Assembly: GCF_030546645.1 (NCBI RefSeq)
Contig: NZ_JAUOTO010000007.1
Coordinates: forward strand, 124,001 to 188,000
DNA length: 64,000 bases
DNA from: Flavitalea plasmicola
GTDB lineage: Bacteria > Bacteroidota > Bacteroidia > Chitinophagales > Chitinophagaceae
Direction of reading: 5' to 3'
In this document: piece after piece, positions 43,260 through 52,594 of the stretch
How positions within the stretch are numbered: the first letter of the stretch is position 1
Layout of the letters: each line of letters starts with the position of its first letter
Notes under the pieces: model-generated
What the model was told of the DNA's origin: nothing
Seen by the model: the letters and a program-made list of their open reading frames with translations, nothing else
Database searches by the model: none
Position numbers and translations under genes: made by a program

Positions 43260-44120
43260 CTATTGTACGGTGATGGCCTTCAGGCTAAGGTCCAGGCTCT
43301 TTGCCTGGTGGATCAGCGCGCCGATGCTGACATAATCCACACCGGTACGGGCATAATCCTCGACGTTGTTAAGGTTGATGCCGCCGCTGGCTTCCGTCTC
43401 ATACCGCTCGCCTATCAGGGCCAGGGCCTTGGACAGCTGGCGGGGAGTAAAGTTATCCAGCATGATCCGGTCTACCTTGCCGATGTCCAGCACCCGCTGG
43501 ACCTCTTCGATATTGCGGGTCTCCACTTCTATCTTAAGATGGGGCCGGTAGGCCTGCCGGTAAGCGCTGGCCTTTTCAATCGCCTTTTCCAGGCTGCCGG
43601 CATAGTCGATGTGATTGTCCTTCAGCATGATCATGTCATAAAGCCCAAAGCGATGGTTGATACCGCCGCCGATGCGGACGGCTTCCTTCTCCAGCAGACG
43701 GAAATTGGGCGTGGTCTTACGCGTATCCAGGACGCGCGTCTTATACTTCTGCAGTTTGTCGACATATTGCCGGGTGAGCGTGGCAATACCGCTCATACGC
43801 TGCATGCAGTTAAGGATAAGGCGCTCGCATTGCAGAATAGTATGCACGGTGGCTTCAGCCTCGAATGCTTCTTCGCCGTCCCTCATGATCTCGCCATCTT
43901 GCTTGAAAGGAGTAAAAATCGCGGAAGGCTCTTTCAGCCGGAATATTTTTTCTGCTATCTCCATGCCGGCAAGGATCCCATCCTGCTTGATCTTCAGGAC
44001 AGCCTTACCCCTTGCTTCGGGAGGGATACAGGATAAAGTGGAATGATCGCCATCACCAACATCCTCCCGCAAGGCAGATTCCACGAGGAATCGCAATTGA
44101 TCGTCAAAATTGTTGGACAT
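43260..44120 (-). CDS. nadC: Nicotinate-nucleotide pyrophosphorylase (carboxylating)
   Basis: A 286-residue enzyme that condenses quinolinate with PRPP to nicotinate mononucleotide and CO2 in NAD synthesis. Typical parts are EDVGDGDHSTLSCIPPEARG, ERLILNCMQRMSGIATLTRQ, YKTRVLDTRKTTPNFRLLEK, GGGINHRFGLYDMIMLKDNH and EASGGINLNNVEDYARTGVD (PRPP/quinolinate-site residues). Full-length and well conserved. The protein would use quinolinate made either by NadAB or from the kynurenine pathway. Confidence 0.96.
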   Translation of the reverse strand: MSNNFDDQLRFLVESALREDVGDGDHSTLSCIPPEARGKAVLKIKQDGILAGMEIAEKIFRLKEPSAIFTPFKQDGEIMRDGEEAFEAEATVHTILQCERLILNCMQRMSGIATLTRQYVDKLQKYKTRVLDTRKTTPNFRLLEKEAVRIGGGINHRFGLYDMIMLKDNHIDYAGSLEKAIEKASAYRQAYRPHLKIEVETRNIEEVQRVLDIGKVDRIMLDNFTPRQLSKALALIGERYETEASGGINLNNVEDYARTGVDYVSIGALIHQAKSLDLSLKAITVQ

Positions 44121-44201
44121 GCGGTAAAGATACAGGAATTCACCATGCGGTAATACGGGGTACGGAGGAAAGGAAGGGAAGCTAAACGATAAAAAAAGGA
44201 G

Positions 44202-44591
44202 CTATTCTGCAGGCTGAAAACGGAGATCCTGCAGCAGCAGCCTGTCGCCTTTCTGCTTGATAAATAGGGTGGTCCGGTAATCTCCATTGCGGGTCTGCAG
44301 GACGCCTATGCAGAATTCAAGGCCGCTGTTCTCGCCTTTGTGCTTGACCAGGAAATTACGAACGACATTGGTCTTGAAGAAATCACGGATGATCATCTCC
44401 GCCTGGCTTTTGCTGTAAGTATCGCTTTTTTCGGGGAGAGCTATATCTACCCTCGTGTCAAGATAACGGGATAGCTGGTTAATGTTTCCGGAGCGCATCG
44501 CAGTGGCAATGTCCTCAATGCTGTAATCAGTTCGGAAAGAAACCAGGACGAGCGCCATAGTCATGACTGCCAATCCAAGGATGCTTTTCAT
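44202..44591 (-). CDS. DUF4783 family protein
   Basis: A 129-residue exported protein typical of Bacteroidota (DUF4783, an NTF2-like fold). The signal peptide is MKSILGLAVMTMALVLVSFR. The mature part reads SIEDIATAMRSGNINQLSRY, LDTRVDIALPEKSDTYSKSQ, AEMIIRDFF and LEFCIGVLQTRNGDYRTTLF. Function unknown. In this family the gene is often next to nadC, as here (81 bp away, same strand). Confidence 0.85.
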   Translation of the reverse strand: MKSILGLAVMTMALVLVSFRTDYSIEDIATAMRSGNINQLSRYLDTRVDIALPEKSDTYSKSQAEMIIRDFFKTNVVRNFLVKHKGENSGLEFCIGVLQTRNGDYRTTLFIKQKGDRLLLQDLRFQPAE

Positions 44592-44704
44592 ATGAATAGA
44601 ATATTAGTCGACTCGCTTAATACCAATTATATGCCAAACTATCTTCCATGTGTAAAAATACCATTATCAGGTAAGTAGATGCCCCCTTTAATCGCTATTC
44701 TTCC

Positions 44705-44712
44705 TAACTTTG
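44705..44712 (+). promoter_or_regulatory. Candidate -7 element upstream of gpmI
   Basis: TAACTTTG is an exact match to the Bacteroidota TAnnTTTG box, 32 bp upstream of the gpmI start. A TTTA at 44687-44690 could be a weak -33 box. Confidence 0.5.
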
Positions 44713-44743
44713 CCCGCCACGATCATGTAAAAAATCAGTTTTT

Positions 44744-46267
44744 ATGCCTAAAAAGAAAGTAATCCTGGTCATAATGGACGGGTGGGGGTTAGGAAAGAAA
44801 AAGTCATCGGATGCCATCCAGCATGCCCGGGTTCCCTTTGTCAGCTCGCTATATCAGCAATATCCCAATACTACGCTGGTGACCTGCGGCGAAGCGGTAG
44901 GGCTGCCGGAAGGCCAGATGGGCAATTCGGAAGTAGGCCACCTGAACCTGGGGGCCGGCAGGGTCGTTTACCAGGAGCTGCAGCGTATCAATGTAGGTAT
45001 CCGGGATGGCTCTTTCGCCCAAAATAAGATCTTGCTTGACGCCATCCGCGGCGCGAAAACCAAAGGCAAGCCGCTCCACCTCCTTGGCCTGGTCAGCGAT
45101 GGCGGCGTGCATAGCCATATCAATCACGTAAAAGCCATTGTGGACGTCTGCAAACAGGAAGGCCTGGACCAGGTATATATCCACGCCTTTACGGATGGCC
45201 GCGATACGGACCCCAAAAGCGGACTGGGCTTCATTCGCGAGCTGCAGGAGCACCTGAACAATACGACAGGCAAAATTGCCACCGTAAGCGGCCGTTATTA
45301 TGCCATGGACCGTGACAAACGCTGGGAACGCGTCCGTCTGGCCTATGACGCCATGGTGCATGGTAAAGGCGCAAAAGCCACGGACGCCCTTGCTGCCGTG
45401 GAACAGGCCTATGCCGCGGGGATCACGGACGAGTTCATCAAGCCCACCGTCATCATTGATGAAGATCAGCAGCCGCTGGCGACTATACAGGACGGGGATT
45501 TCGCCCTCTGCTTCAATTTCCGGACAGACCGCTGCCGTGAGATCACACAGGTCCTAACGCAGACGGATATCCCCGAACAGGAGATGAAGCGGTTGTCCCT
45601 GGACTATACCACCATGACCCAATATGATCAAAGCTTCAAGGGAGTGCATGTCATATTCGAAAATGACGACCTGAAAAATACGCTGGGAGAGATCATCGCG
45701 GGACTGGGGCTCAAACAGATCCGCATAGCCGAAACGGAAAAATACCCGCACGTGAGCTTCTTCTTCAGCGGGGGCAGGGAAGTCCCTTTCGAGGGGGAAA
45801 AAAGGATCATGGTCCCCTCGCCGAAAGTGGCCACCTATGACCTGAAGCCCGAAATGAGCGCACTGGAGCTGACCGAAGCCATTTTGCCCGAGATCCGGCA
45901 ACAATCGGCGGATTTTATCTGCCTGAATTACGCCAACACCGATATGGTAGGCCATACGGGCGTCTGGGAGGCCGTCATCAAGGCCGCCGAGACGGTGGAC
46001 AGCTGCGTGGAAAAAGTGGTAAAAGCCGCGCTGGACAACGGTTACACCGTATTCCTCACGGCCGATCACGGGAATGCCGACTATATGGTCAACGACGACG
46101 GGAGCCCCAACACGGCCCATAGCCTGAACCTGGTCCCCTTCTTCATCATCGACAAGGATTGGAAAGGGAAAGTCCAGCCGGGCAAGCTGGGCGACCTGGC
46201 GCCTACCATATTGACTTTCATGGAATTGCCCATTCCGCCGGAAATGACGGGGAAAGTGCTTATTTAG
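44744..46267 (+). CDS. gpmI: 2,3-bisphosphoglycerate-independent phosphoglycerate mutase
   Basis: A 507-residue two-domain enzyme of the alkaline phosphatase superfamily that interconverts 3- and 2-phosphoglycerate in glycolysis. It has the first metal ligand Asp12 (VIMDGWGLGK), the phosphorylated Ser62 in QMGNSEVGHLNLGAGR, HAFTDGRDTDPKSG and the second metal cluster LNYANTDMVGHTG and TADHGNADYM. Length is standard. The TAG stop is inside repeat site C. Confidence 0.97.
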   Translation: MPKKKVILVIMDGWGLGKKKSSDAIQHARVPFVSSLYQQYPNTTLVTCGEAVGLPEGQMGNSEVGHLNLGAGRVVYQELQRINVGIRDGSFAQNKILLDAIRGAKTKGKPLHLLGLVSDGGVHSHINHVKAIVDVCKQEGLDQVYIHAFTDGRDTDPKSGLGFIRELQEHLNNTTGKIATVSGRYYAMDRDKRWERVRLAYDAMVHGKGAKATDALAAVEQAYAAGITDEFIKPTVIIDEDQQPLATIQDGDFALCFNFRTDRCREITQVLTQTDIPEQEMKRLSLDYTTMTQYDQSFKGVHVIFENDDLKNTLGEIIAGLGLKQIRIAETEKYPHVSFFFSGGREVPFEGEKRIMVPSPKVATYDLKPEMSALELTEAILPEIRQQSADFICLNYANTDMVGHTGVWEAVIKAAETVDSCVEKVVKAALDNGYTVFLTADHGNADYMVNDDGSPNTAHSLNLVPFFIIDKDWKGKVQPGKLGDLAPTILTFMELPIPPEMTGKVLI

Positions 46268-46356
46268 CTGCAAGCCACAAGCTACAAGCTGCAAGCCAGG
46301 TACATATAAGCACTTAATAGGTCCGACTTGTAGCTTGCAGCTTGAAGCTTGAAGCT
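46265..46356. repeat. Heptamer hairpin repeat, site C (gpmI 3' end)
   Basis: The left arm (46265-46297, beginning at the gpmI stop codon TAG) is a series of AAGCTNC units; the right arm (46326-46356) is the complement. AGCTGCAAGCCACAAG pairs 15 of 16 with CTTGTAGCTTGCAGCT (46327-46342). It separates gpmI from the next sigma-factor gene, both on the plus strand. Confidence 0.85.
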
Positions 46357-46445
46357 CATTTAGGTGCTTGCACCTTTTTTTCCGCCATGCAGCTTTGCGT
46401 CACAAAAATTGTCTAAATTACAGGGCAACCAATTCCGGTGACGAT

Positions 46446-47021
46446 ATGACCGAAGAAGCCATTTTACAAGGCTGTTTAAAAAACTCGGCGGCTGCCCAGC
46501 GGGAACTGTACAACAGGTACAGCCCCAAAATGCTGGCAGTCTGTTATCGGTTTGCTCACAACAGAGAAGACGCGGAGGACATGTTACAGGAAGGGTTCAT
46601 TAAGGTCTTTTCACAAATGCATACTTTCCAGAATAAAGGTGCATTTGAAGGTTGGATCAGGAGGATCATCGTCCACACCTGTATCAACAACCTGAAAAAG
46701 AATAAACGCTTTAATGAGAGCCTGGATATCGTCCATGCCAGCGGTGTCCAGGTGCGGGAGGAAAGCGTTCCATCCATCGTGCAGGCCAAACAGATCGTGG
46801 AATGCATTCGGATCCTGCCCATCGGCTATCGCACCGTTCTTAACCTGTACGCCATCGAAGGGTACTCTCATAAAGAGATAGCGGAGATGCTGGACATCGA
46901 GGAGAGCACCAGTCGTAGTCAATACACCAGAGCTAAACAAATGTTGGAAGATATACTGATCAGGAAGAAAATACTACCAAAACCAAGAGAAAAGTCGACG
47001 TGGCTGTTTGCTATCCGATAA
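46446..47021 (+). CDS. ECF-type sigma-70 factor (second)
   Basis: A 191-residue ECF sigma factor. The start at 46446 (MTEEAILQGCLKNSAAAQRE) was chosen over a TTG 26 codons upstream that yields non-family sequence. Region 2 is residues 20-85 (LYNRYSPKMLAVCYRFAHNR, then EDAEDMLQEGFIKVF and GWIRRIIVHTCINNLKKNKR); region 4 ends the protein (GYRTVLNLYAIEGYSHKEIA, then EMLDIEESTSRSQYTRAKQM). It is followed 46 bp later by a gene coding for a single-TM protein with a beta-barrel-like end, a frequent sigma/regulator arrangement in Bacteroidota. Not closely similar to the sigma factor at 21238. Confidence 0.92.
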   Translation: MTEEAILQGCLKNSAAAQRELYNRYSPKMLAVCYRFAHNREDAEDMLQEGFIKVFSQMHTFQNKGAFEGWIRRIIVHTCINNLKKNKRFNESLDIVHASGVQVREESVPSIVQAKQIVECIRILPIGYRTVLNLYAIEGYSHKEIAEMLDIEESTSRSQYTRAKQMLEDILIRKKILPKPREKSTWLFAIR

Positions 47022-47067
47022 GATAAAAAGATCCAAACCATGAAAATATGTCTAAAAATGCTTGATA

Positions 47068-48699
47068 ATGCGGGAGAGCAACTTCTATAGTGAGGAATTT
47101 GAACAACTGCTCAGGGAAAAGACGGAGCAATACAAAATGTACCCCTCAGAGAAGGTATGGAAGGGTATCCACGGTTCATTGCACACTAAAAGGAGATGGT
47201 TCATAACAAGCATGTCCCTGCTGGTAACAGGCATCCTCTTCTTCGCCGGCAGAGAGCTCCTTTCCCCCTCTAAAGCAGAATTGGCCAGGCGATCAGCCGC
47301 CGCCACCCACGGTCTCGCTGACCCGGCAGTCGCCAGTGATGAAAATGAAAGTCCTTCCCCATTGGTGGCCCTTTCGGGCCAACGCCGTAATACAGCCGCT
47401 TTCCAGGCCAATAAACGTAATGCGCCAGGCGCTGATGATCGCTCCTACAGAGAGATCAACATCAGGGTAAGCGGTCCGGCAAAGAGCCAACCGGACATTT
47501 CCGGGATGCTGAGCCAGGTGGTCAGCCTCCCTTCAGAGCCCCCTTCCATTCCCCTGATCGCAGCAGTGCACATAATGCCGACACTCCAGTCACCCGGCGT
47601 GACAGAAGATGCAGCTTCGGCTTCGGCCGGCTCCGCCGCCCAGGCAGGCCGGAATGTCATCGCAGCAGGCAATACTCCGGCAGGCGCGGGGACCTCACCA
47701 GGCACGGACAGGTCGCTGACCTTTATTTCCAACACGCCTGCAGCGGCCGAAAATGCTAAAGACATCGATCCCCCCGTACACGCAGCCAGGAACAACCCGC
47801 TCTCCAGGAATAATCTTGCGATAACCCGCTCCACCACCGGTGCCGTCACAGGTAGCGAAGCCCTGGTCGACTCCGCGGGTAAGGCGGCCGGCGGTAAGGT
47901 CGTATTCACCGAAGCCATTGCCGATCAGCAGCGCATCAACTGGCTGTATGATTATGCCGTTTACAATATGCCCGCTGCCGCCAAAAGAGGAAGAAAATAC
48001 TTCCAGCTATACGTATCACCCACCCTCACCTACAGGAGCCTGTCAGGCGGACAACCTGGATCCAAGACATACTTTATGCACGGTGATGCCACCGATTACA
48101 TCGACCACAAACCCTCCCTCGGATTTGAAGTGGGCGGTATGATCATGTACAGGCTGACACGCAACCTGACGGTCAAGGGAGGTCTGCAGTTCAATTTCAG
48201 CCGCAATACCTTGAAAGCCTATGCGAGCAAGCCGTTGCGGCCCACCGCCGACCTCAGCTCCTACTACGGCTATTATATCGACAGCATGATGGCCCGTAAC
48301 ACCGTTACCAATTTCGACAGCAGGGCGCAGGTCAACCTCACCAACGATTTTTATCAGCTGTCCGCACCCATCGGCTTCGAGCTGAGGATCATGGGCAACG
48401 AGCGTTTGCAGCTTAATGTGGCTGCCACCATACAACCCAGCTACCTGATGAATACCAACTCCTATCTGCTGACGGGTGATTACTACAATTATGTCAAAGG
48501 CCCCAGCCAGTTCAGAAGATGGAATCTCTACGGAGGGTTGGAAACCTTCCTTTCCTACAGGCTGCCCAACGGGTTGCGCCTGCAAGCCGGGCCCGAATTC
48601 CGCTACCAGCTGCTGTCCTCCTTCAACAGCGGCTATCCCATCCAGGAACACCTGAAGGGATACGGCTTCAAGATCGGCATTGTCAAAGCCATTCCATAA
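47068..48699 (+). CDS. Single-TM protein with disordered linker and beta-barrel-like C-terminus
   Basis: A 543-residue protein, start ATG 47068. The N-terminal 45 residues are soluble (FYSEEFEQLLREKTEQYKMY, PSEKVWKGI), followed by one membrane helix (FITSMSLLVTGILFFAG). A long Ala/Pro/Ser-rich linker spans about residues 70-290. The final ~230 residues show strand-like alternation with aromatic residues (YFQLYVSPTLTYRSLSG, then LGFEVGGMIMYRLTRNLTVK, and a terminal GFKIGIVKAIP), like an outer-membrane beta-barrel. Position after an ECF sigma gene suggests a trans-envelope anti-sigma or sensor, in which the soluble N-terminus would bind the sigma factor. That role is inference. Confidence 0.75.
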   Translation: MRESNFYSEEFEQLLREKTEQYKMYPSEKVWKGIHGSLHTKRRWFITSMSLLVTGILFFAGRELLSPSKAELARRSAAATHGLADPAVASDENESPSPLVALSGQRRNTAAFQANKRNAPGADDRSYREINIRVSGPAKSQPDISGMLSQVVSLPSEPPSIPLIAAVHIMPTLQSPGVTEDAASASAGSAAQAGRNVIAAGNTPAGAGTSPGTDRSLTFISNTPAAAENAKDIDPPVHAARNNPLSRNNLAITRSTTGAVTGSEALVDSAGKAAGGKVVFTEAIADQQRINWLYDYAVYNMPAAAKRGRKYFQLYVSPTLTYRSLSGGQPGSKTYFMHGDATDYIDHKPSLGFEVGGMIMYRLTRNLTVKGGLQFNFSRNTLKAYASKPLRPTADLSSYYGYYIDSMMARNTVTNFDSRAQVNLTNDFYQLSAPIGFELRIMGNERLQLNVAATIQPSYLMNTNSYLLTGDYYNYVKGPSQFRRWNLYGGLETFLSYRLPNGLRLQAGPEFRYQLLSSFNSGYPIQEHLKGYGFKIGIVKAIP

Positions 48700-48714
48700 T
48701 CGTAATTTTGGGGC

Positions 48715-49317
48715 ATGAACATAACGGTATCCTTTTTCGCCGGCTGCCTGCTGCTCTTAGCTGCCTGTGGAAACCAAAAGACCCCCGCCTCTACCCCAGA
48801 CAAGGTATCCAAAGCCACGGATACGACCGCCCAAAAATTCTTTCCCGTAGCAGATTATCTGCAGTCTGAGATCCGGTATGTCGACTCCACCCCCCTGGCC
48901 ATACTGAAATGTGAGACCGTGCATAACAGGACGGATTCCTCCTTTCTTACGCCGAAGGAGTTCAACAGGCTGGCGTCCTCCTTCCTGATGCCTGAGCTGG
49001 ACAGCCTGCAGCAGGGTTTTACGGAGAATTCCTTTGGCGACCAGACGACAGGCTATCTCAGCTTCACCTATTCTCCAAAGAATAAAGAGCAGCCCCTTCG
49101 CCGCGTGGACGTAGTGGTCGCTTCCGGTGAAGGATTTGACAAAGTGAAAAGCATCTACCTGGAACGCACCGCCCGCGAGTCGGATACCCTGGTAGTAAAG
49201 AAAATGTACTGGCAGTCCAGGCACAGTTTCCTGGTGATCACCAGCTTTCAGGCTACCGGAAAAACACCCGAGACCCGGCAGCTGAAAGTGATCTGGAACA
49301 ATGAAGAGGCAGACTAA
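48715..49317 (+). CDS. Lipoprotein, hypothetical
   Basis: A 200-residue predicted lipoprotein with signal MNITVSFFAGCLLLLAACGN, where the lipid-attachment Cys is residue 18. The mature protein contains a low-complexity stretch (KTPASTPDKVSKATD) and a mostly beta domain (FFPVADYLQSEIRYVDSTPL, then TTGYLSFTYSPKNKEQPLRR). No family recognised. It lies 15 bp after the preceding gene and only 5 bp before uvrC, so it probably shares transcripts with both. Confidence 0.8.
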   Translation: MNITVSFFAGCLLLLAACGNQKTPASTPDKVSKATDTTAQKFFPVADYLQSEIRYVDSTPLAILKCETVHNRTDSSFLTPKEFNRLASSFLMPELDSLQQGFTENSFGDQTTGYLSFTYSPKNKEQPLRRVDVVVASGEGFDKVKSIYLERTARESDTLVVKKMYWQSRHSFLVITSFQATGKTPETRQLKVIWNNEEAD

Positions 49318-49322
49318 AAAAT

Positions 49323-51146
49323 ATGACGCAGGAGCAGTTTAGCAATATCGCACATACAATACCTGTAGACCCGGGTATTTACAAATATTTCGACGAAAAG
49401 AATGAGCTGATCTACGTCGGGAAGGCCAAAAGTCTGCGTAAAAGAGTAAGCTCCTATTTCACCAAGACCTTCACCACTTATAAGACCCATGAGCTGGTGC
49501 AGCGTATCCGGCGCATCGAGTTCACCATCGTGAATTCGGAGCAGGATGCATTCCTGCTGGAAAATTCCCTCATCAAGCAGTTCCAGCCGAAATTTAACAT
49601 AAACCTGAAGGACGACAAGAGCTACCCTTTCATCGTCGTCAAGAACGAACCATTCCCCCGTGTATTCCTCACCCGCCGCAAGATCAATGACGGATCTGAA
49701 TACCTGGGCCCGTTCACCTCGGTGGGAAAGGTCCGCGAGCTGCTGGACTTTGTCAAGGGCAATATCCAGCTGCGGACCTGTCAGCTCAATCTTACTGATA
49801 ACAATATCCGTAAAGGAAAATTCAAAGTCTGCCTGGAATACCACCTGGGCAACTGCAAAGGTCCCTGCGAGGGGCTGCAGACGGCTGAAGATTATAAAGA
49901 AGGCCTCGTGCAGCTGAAGAATATCCTGAAAGGCAATCTCGGACCGCTGATGCAGGAATTTAAAAAAGAGATGCGCGAGCTGGCCGAGAAAATGAATTTT
50001 GAAAAAGCCGAGATCGTCCGCAAAAAGCTCGAGCACCTGGAGACCTATGAGTCCCGCTCCATCATTGTCAGCCGGCATCTCAGCCACGCGGATGTATTCT
50101 CCATGCTCCGGGACGGCGACCATGCCTATGTCAACTTCCTGATGGTGGAGAATGGCACCATCGTACAGACACATACGACGGAAGTAGAGACACACCTCGA
50201 AGAGTCGGACGAGGAAGTGCTCGCATTTACCGTGGCGCAATTAAGAGAGACCTTTAACAGCCATGCCCGGGAGATCATCCTCCCTTTTCCCATTGAATAC
50301 CCCGAAGAAGGCATCACCCTCACCATACCAAAAGGAGGTGACAAGAAAAAGCTGCTGGAGCTATCGGAGAAGAACGTGGACTATTTCCGGGAAGAGCTGC
50401 GCAAAAAGAAGATCCTCCAGCTGGAAGGCAAGACGTTGGACGAGCGGAAGAAAGTGCTTGATCAGCTGATGGAAGACCTTCAGCTGTCGGAACTGCCCAT
50501 ACACATCGAATGCTTTGATAACTCCAATTTCCAGGGGAGCTACCCCGTGTCCGCGATGGTCTGCTTCAGAGATGGAGTGGAAAGCAAAAAGGATTATCGT
50601 CATTTCAATGTGAAGACGGTACAGGGCATCAATGACTTCGCAACGATGAAAGAGGTGGTACACCGGCGATATCGAAGATTGCTGGAAGAGCAACAGTCCC
50701 TTCCACAGCTTGTGATCATTGACGGCGGCAAAGGTCAGCTGAGCGCGGCCATGGAAAGCATTACGGAGCTGGGACTCACCGGGATGATGACAGTGGTAGG
50801 CCTGGCGAAGAATGAGGAAGAGATCTTTTTCCCCGGCGATACCGAGTCCATCAAGCTGCCATACAACAGCGACAGTCTGAAGCTCATCCGCCGTATCCGG
50901 GATGAAGTACACCGCTTTGGCATTACATTTCACAGGCAGAAAAGAAGCAAAGGTACTTTTGTAAATGAGCTGGAGCAGATCCAGGGCATCGGCCGTCGCA
51001 CCGCAGACATGCTGCTAAAGGAATTCAGGTCGGTGAACAAGATCAAACTATTGACGGAAGAAGAAATAGCCGCTGTGATAGGTGGAGCAAAGGCGAAGCT
51101 GGTGAAGGCGCATTTTAGTCCGCCGCCTCGGGAAGAAAACTTGTAA
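49323..51146 (+). CDS. uvrC: Excinuclease ABC subunit C
   Basis: A 607-residue nucleotide-excision-repair nuclease that makes the 3' and 5' incisions around a lesion bound by UvrAB. It has the GIY-YIG domain at the start (DPGIYKYFDEKNELIYVGKA), the UvrB-binding UVR motif around residue 215 (MRELAEKMNFEKAEIVRKKL), the RNase H-like 5' incision domain (HIECFDNSNFQGSYPVSAMV, LVIIDGGKGQLSAA) and C-terminal helix-hairpin-helix (FVNELEQIQGIGRRTADMLL). Complete and typical in length. Confidence 0.97.
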   Translation: MTQEQFSNIAHTIPVDPGIYKYFDEKNELIYVGKAKSLRKRVSSYFTKTFTTYKTHELVQRIRRIEFTIVNSEQDAFLLENSLIKQFQPKFNINLKDDKSYPFIVVKNEPFPRVFLTRRKINDGSEYLGPFTSVGKVRELLDFVKGNIQLRTCQLNLTDNNIRKGKFKVCLEYHLGNCKGPCEGLQTAEDYKEGLVQLKNILKGNLGPLMQEFKKEMRELAEKMNFEKAEIVRKKLEHLETYESRSIIVSRHLSHADVFSMLRDGDHAYVNFLMVENGTIVQTHTTEVETHLEESDEEVLAFTVAQLRETFNSHAREIILPFPIEYPEEGITLTIPKGGDKKKLLELSEKNVDYFREELRKKKILQLEGKTLDERKKVLDQLMEDLQLSELPIHIECFDNSNFQGSYPVSAMVCFRDGVESKKDYRHFNVKTVQGINDFATMKEVVHRRYRRLLEEQQSLPQLVIIDGGKGQLSAAMESITELGLTGMMTVVGLAKNEEEIFFPGDTESIKLPYNSDSLKLIRRIRDEVHRFGITFHRQKRSKGTFVNELEQIQGIGRRTADMLLKEFRSVNKIKLLTEEEIAAVIGGAKAKLVKAHFSPPPREENL

Positions 51147-51230
51147 ACCTCCATTTCCTGCGTATTCGCAGGCGCTTGCAGTTTCTTTCGGCAGCTGCGC
51201 TGCCGGAGTTTAGTTAGACGCTAATCTATT

Positions 51231-51250
51231 GCGCGCTTCGCGCGCTTTTT
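51231..51250 (+). terminator. Intrinsic terminator of uvrC
   Basis: A GC-only 5-bp stem (GCGCG/CGCGC) with a CTT loop is followed by GC and a TTTTT tract on the plus strand, 85 bp downstream of the uvrC stop. Confidence 0.7.
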
Positions 51251-51479
51251 CAAGGCGCTGGACGCGCCTAGAAAAAAAAGGGGCCCGGATAGACATCCAG
51301 CCCCGTTTTTAAAATCCAATATCCTATGAAAAACCAGTGTAAAAATAGTAAAACAATTTTATTTAACAATACCCGCTTTTGGGTATTTTGAGAAAAAAAA
51401 ATTCCATACTAACTAATTAATTTTTAGTTATTTATTAAGGTATTACCCCAGGAGGAAATGAGGTGATACTCCTAAAGGA

Positions 51480-51509
51480 AAAGGGTATCGTATTTTTACG
51501 ATACCCTTT
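51480..51509. terminator. Long hairpin downstream of gldN
   Basis: AAAGGGTATCGTA (51480-51492) and TACGATACCCTTT (51497-51509) form a perfect 13-bp stem with a TTTT loop, 24 bp beyond the gldN stop. It probably ends the gld operon transcript. Confidence 0.75.
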
Positions 51510-51532
51510 AATTATTTACATTTTTATCTTAA

Positions 51533-52561
51533 TTAATACGACCAGAGATCCTGCTCGTAATTGAATATTTTCTCTTTGATATTCTCTCCTTCCAGCAGTT
51601 GGAGGATAGGGTCCCTGATATAGCCGCTGATGAACTGGTCACCAGGATTATCTACCGTGGACTTGATGATACGGCTGGCGAACATGCGGCTCTCAAAAAG
51701 CTCTTCCCAGCTCATACGGGCCCCGAAATTCTTACCATTATACGCTTCAAACTTCGCCAATATAGGGCGGATCTCGGGATAATATACCCAGAAGATAGGC
51801 AATACGGCGCGGAAGCTGCCGTCAGGGTTAAGGATCGTCTTTTCGGGCGCGATACCCAGGATACGTACGTGAAGACGGGATGATTCCTTATCGAATACCC
51901 ATTCTTCCTTGATCTGATACCTTTCCACCGCATCAGGGTTGAACTCCTGTGTGATCGTAGTGTCCTTCATGGTACCTTTGGATCCATCCGGGTCATTCAC
52001 GGGATCGGGGATCTGAATGGTCTGCGGCTTACCCACCAGGCCGTTGGCAATCTGCTGGAAGGTCATCGGGGTGGTAAAACGATCGTCGACGTTGGCGTCG
52101 AAGGCCGTAATGTTACCCGCTTTGATACCATTCAGCAGGATATAGATGAAGCGTTGGTTACCATTGTCTTCTGTGGCCTTGTACACGAAGGGAAGGTTCA
52201 TCTTCTCGTGCACGTCGATCTCTCTCCATACCCTTTGACGGTAAACGGCATCGTCCTCACGGATGTGTTCATACGTCAGGGGCGTACGGTCTTTTACCAG
52301 ATTGCGCTCGATGATGGCATCGTTACGGAGGGACTTCAGGGGGTCAACCAGCTTGATATCCGCGTCTGCCACGGGAGCCGGCTTCACCGTATCCTTCACA
52401 GGGGCTACGGCGGCGTTGTTCCCGCCCTGGCTCTTGGTACTAGCGGACTTTTTAGCCGGGGGCCGCTTCTTTCCCTTCCTGGTTGTCTGCGCATCAGCTG
52501 TTCCGGCTGCCAATGCAACCACCAGCGCCAACAAGCATAATCTGATAAAATGCTTTTTCAT
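51533..52561 (-). CDS. gldN: Type IX secretion/gliding protein GldN
   Basis: A 342-residue periplasmic component of the T9SS, forming ring structures with GldK. Signal peptide MKKHFIRLCLLALVVALAAG, then a basic, Lys/Pro/Ala-rich segment (KGKKRPPAKKSASTKSQGGN) and the conserved domain: NDAIIERNLVKDRTPLTYEH, IREDDAVYRQRVWREIDVHEKMNLPF and FWVYYPEIRPILAKFEAYNG. Last gene of the gldK-L-M-N series, 72 bp after gldM, with a hairpin in the spacer and a long terminator hairpin after the stop. Confidence 0.95.
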   Translation of the reverse strand: MKKHFIRLCLLALVVALAAGTADAQTTRKGKKRPPAKKSASTKSQGGNNAAVAPVKDTVKPAPVADADIKLVDPLKSLRNDAIIERNLVKDRTPLTYEHIREDDAVYRQRVWREIDVHEKMNLPFVYKATEDNGNQRFIYILLNGIKAGNITAFDANVDDRFTTPMTFQQIANGLVGKPQTIQIPDPVNDPDGSKGTMKDTTITQEFNPDAVERYQIKEEWVFDKESSRLHVRILGIAPEKTILNPDGSFRAVLPIFWVYYPEIRPILAKFEAYNGKNFGARMSWEELFESRMFASRIIKSTVDNPGDQFISGYIRDPILQLLEGENIKEKIFNYEQDLWSY

Positions 52562-52594
52562 CTCTCTTGATTTATCTTATTAAATACTTTAGAA

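Larger units (their letters stand above)
51147..51532. other. Gene-free region between uvrC and gldN, several hairpins
   Basis: 386 bases without a gene between convergent uvrC and gldN. It holds GCGCG-CTT-CGCGC followed by TTTTT (51231-51250), GGCGC-TGGAC-GCGCC (51254-51268) and the long hairpin at 51480-51509. The rest is AT-rich. Confidence 0.65.
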
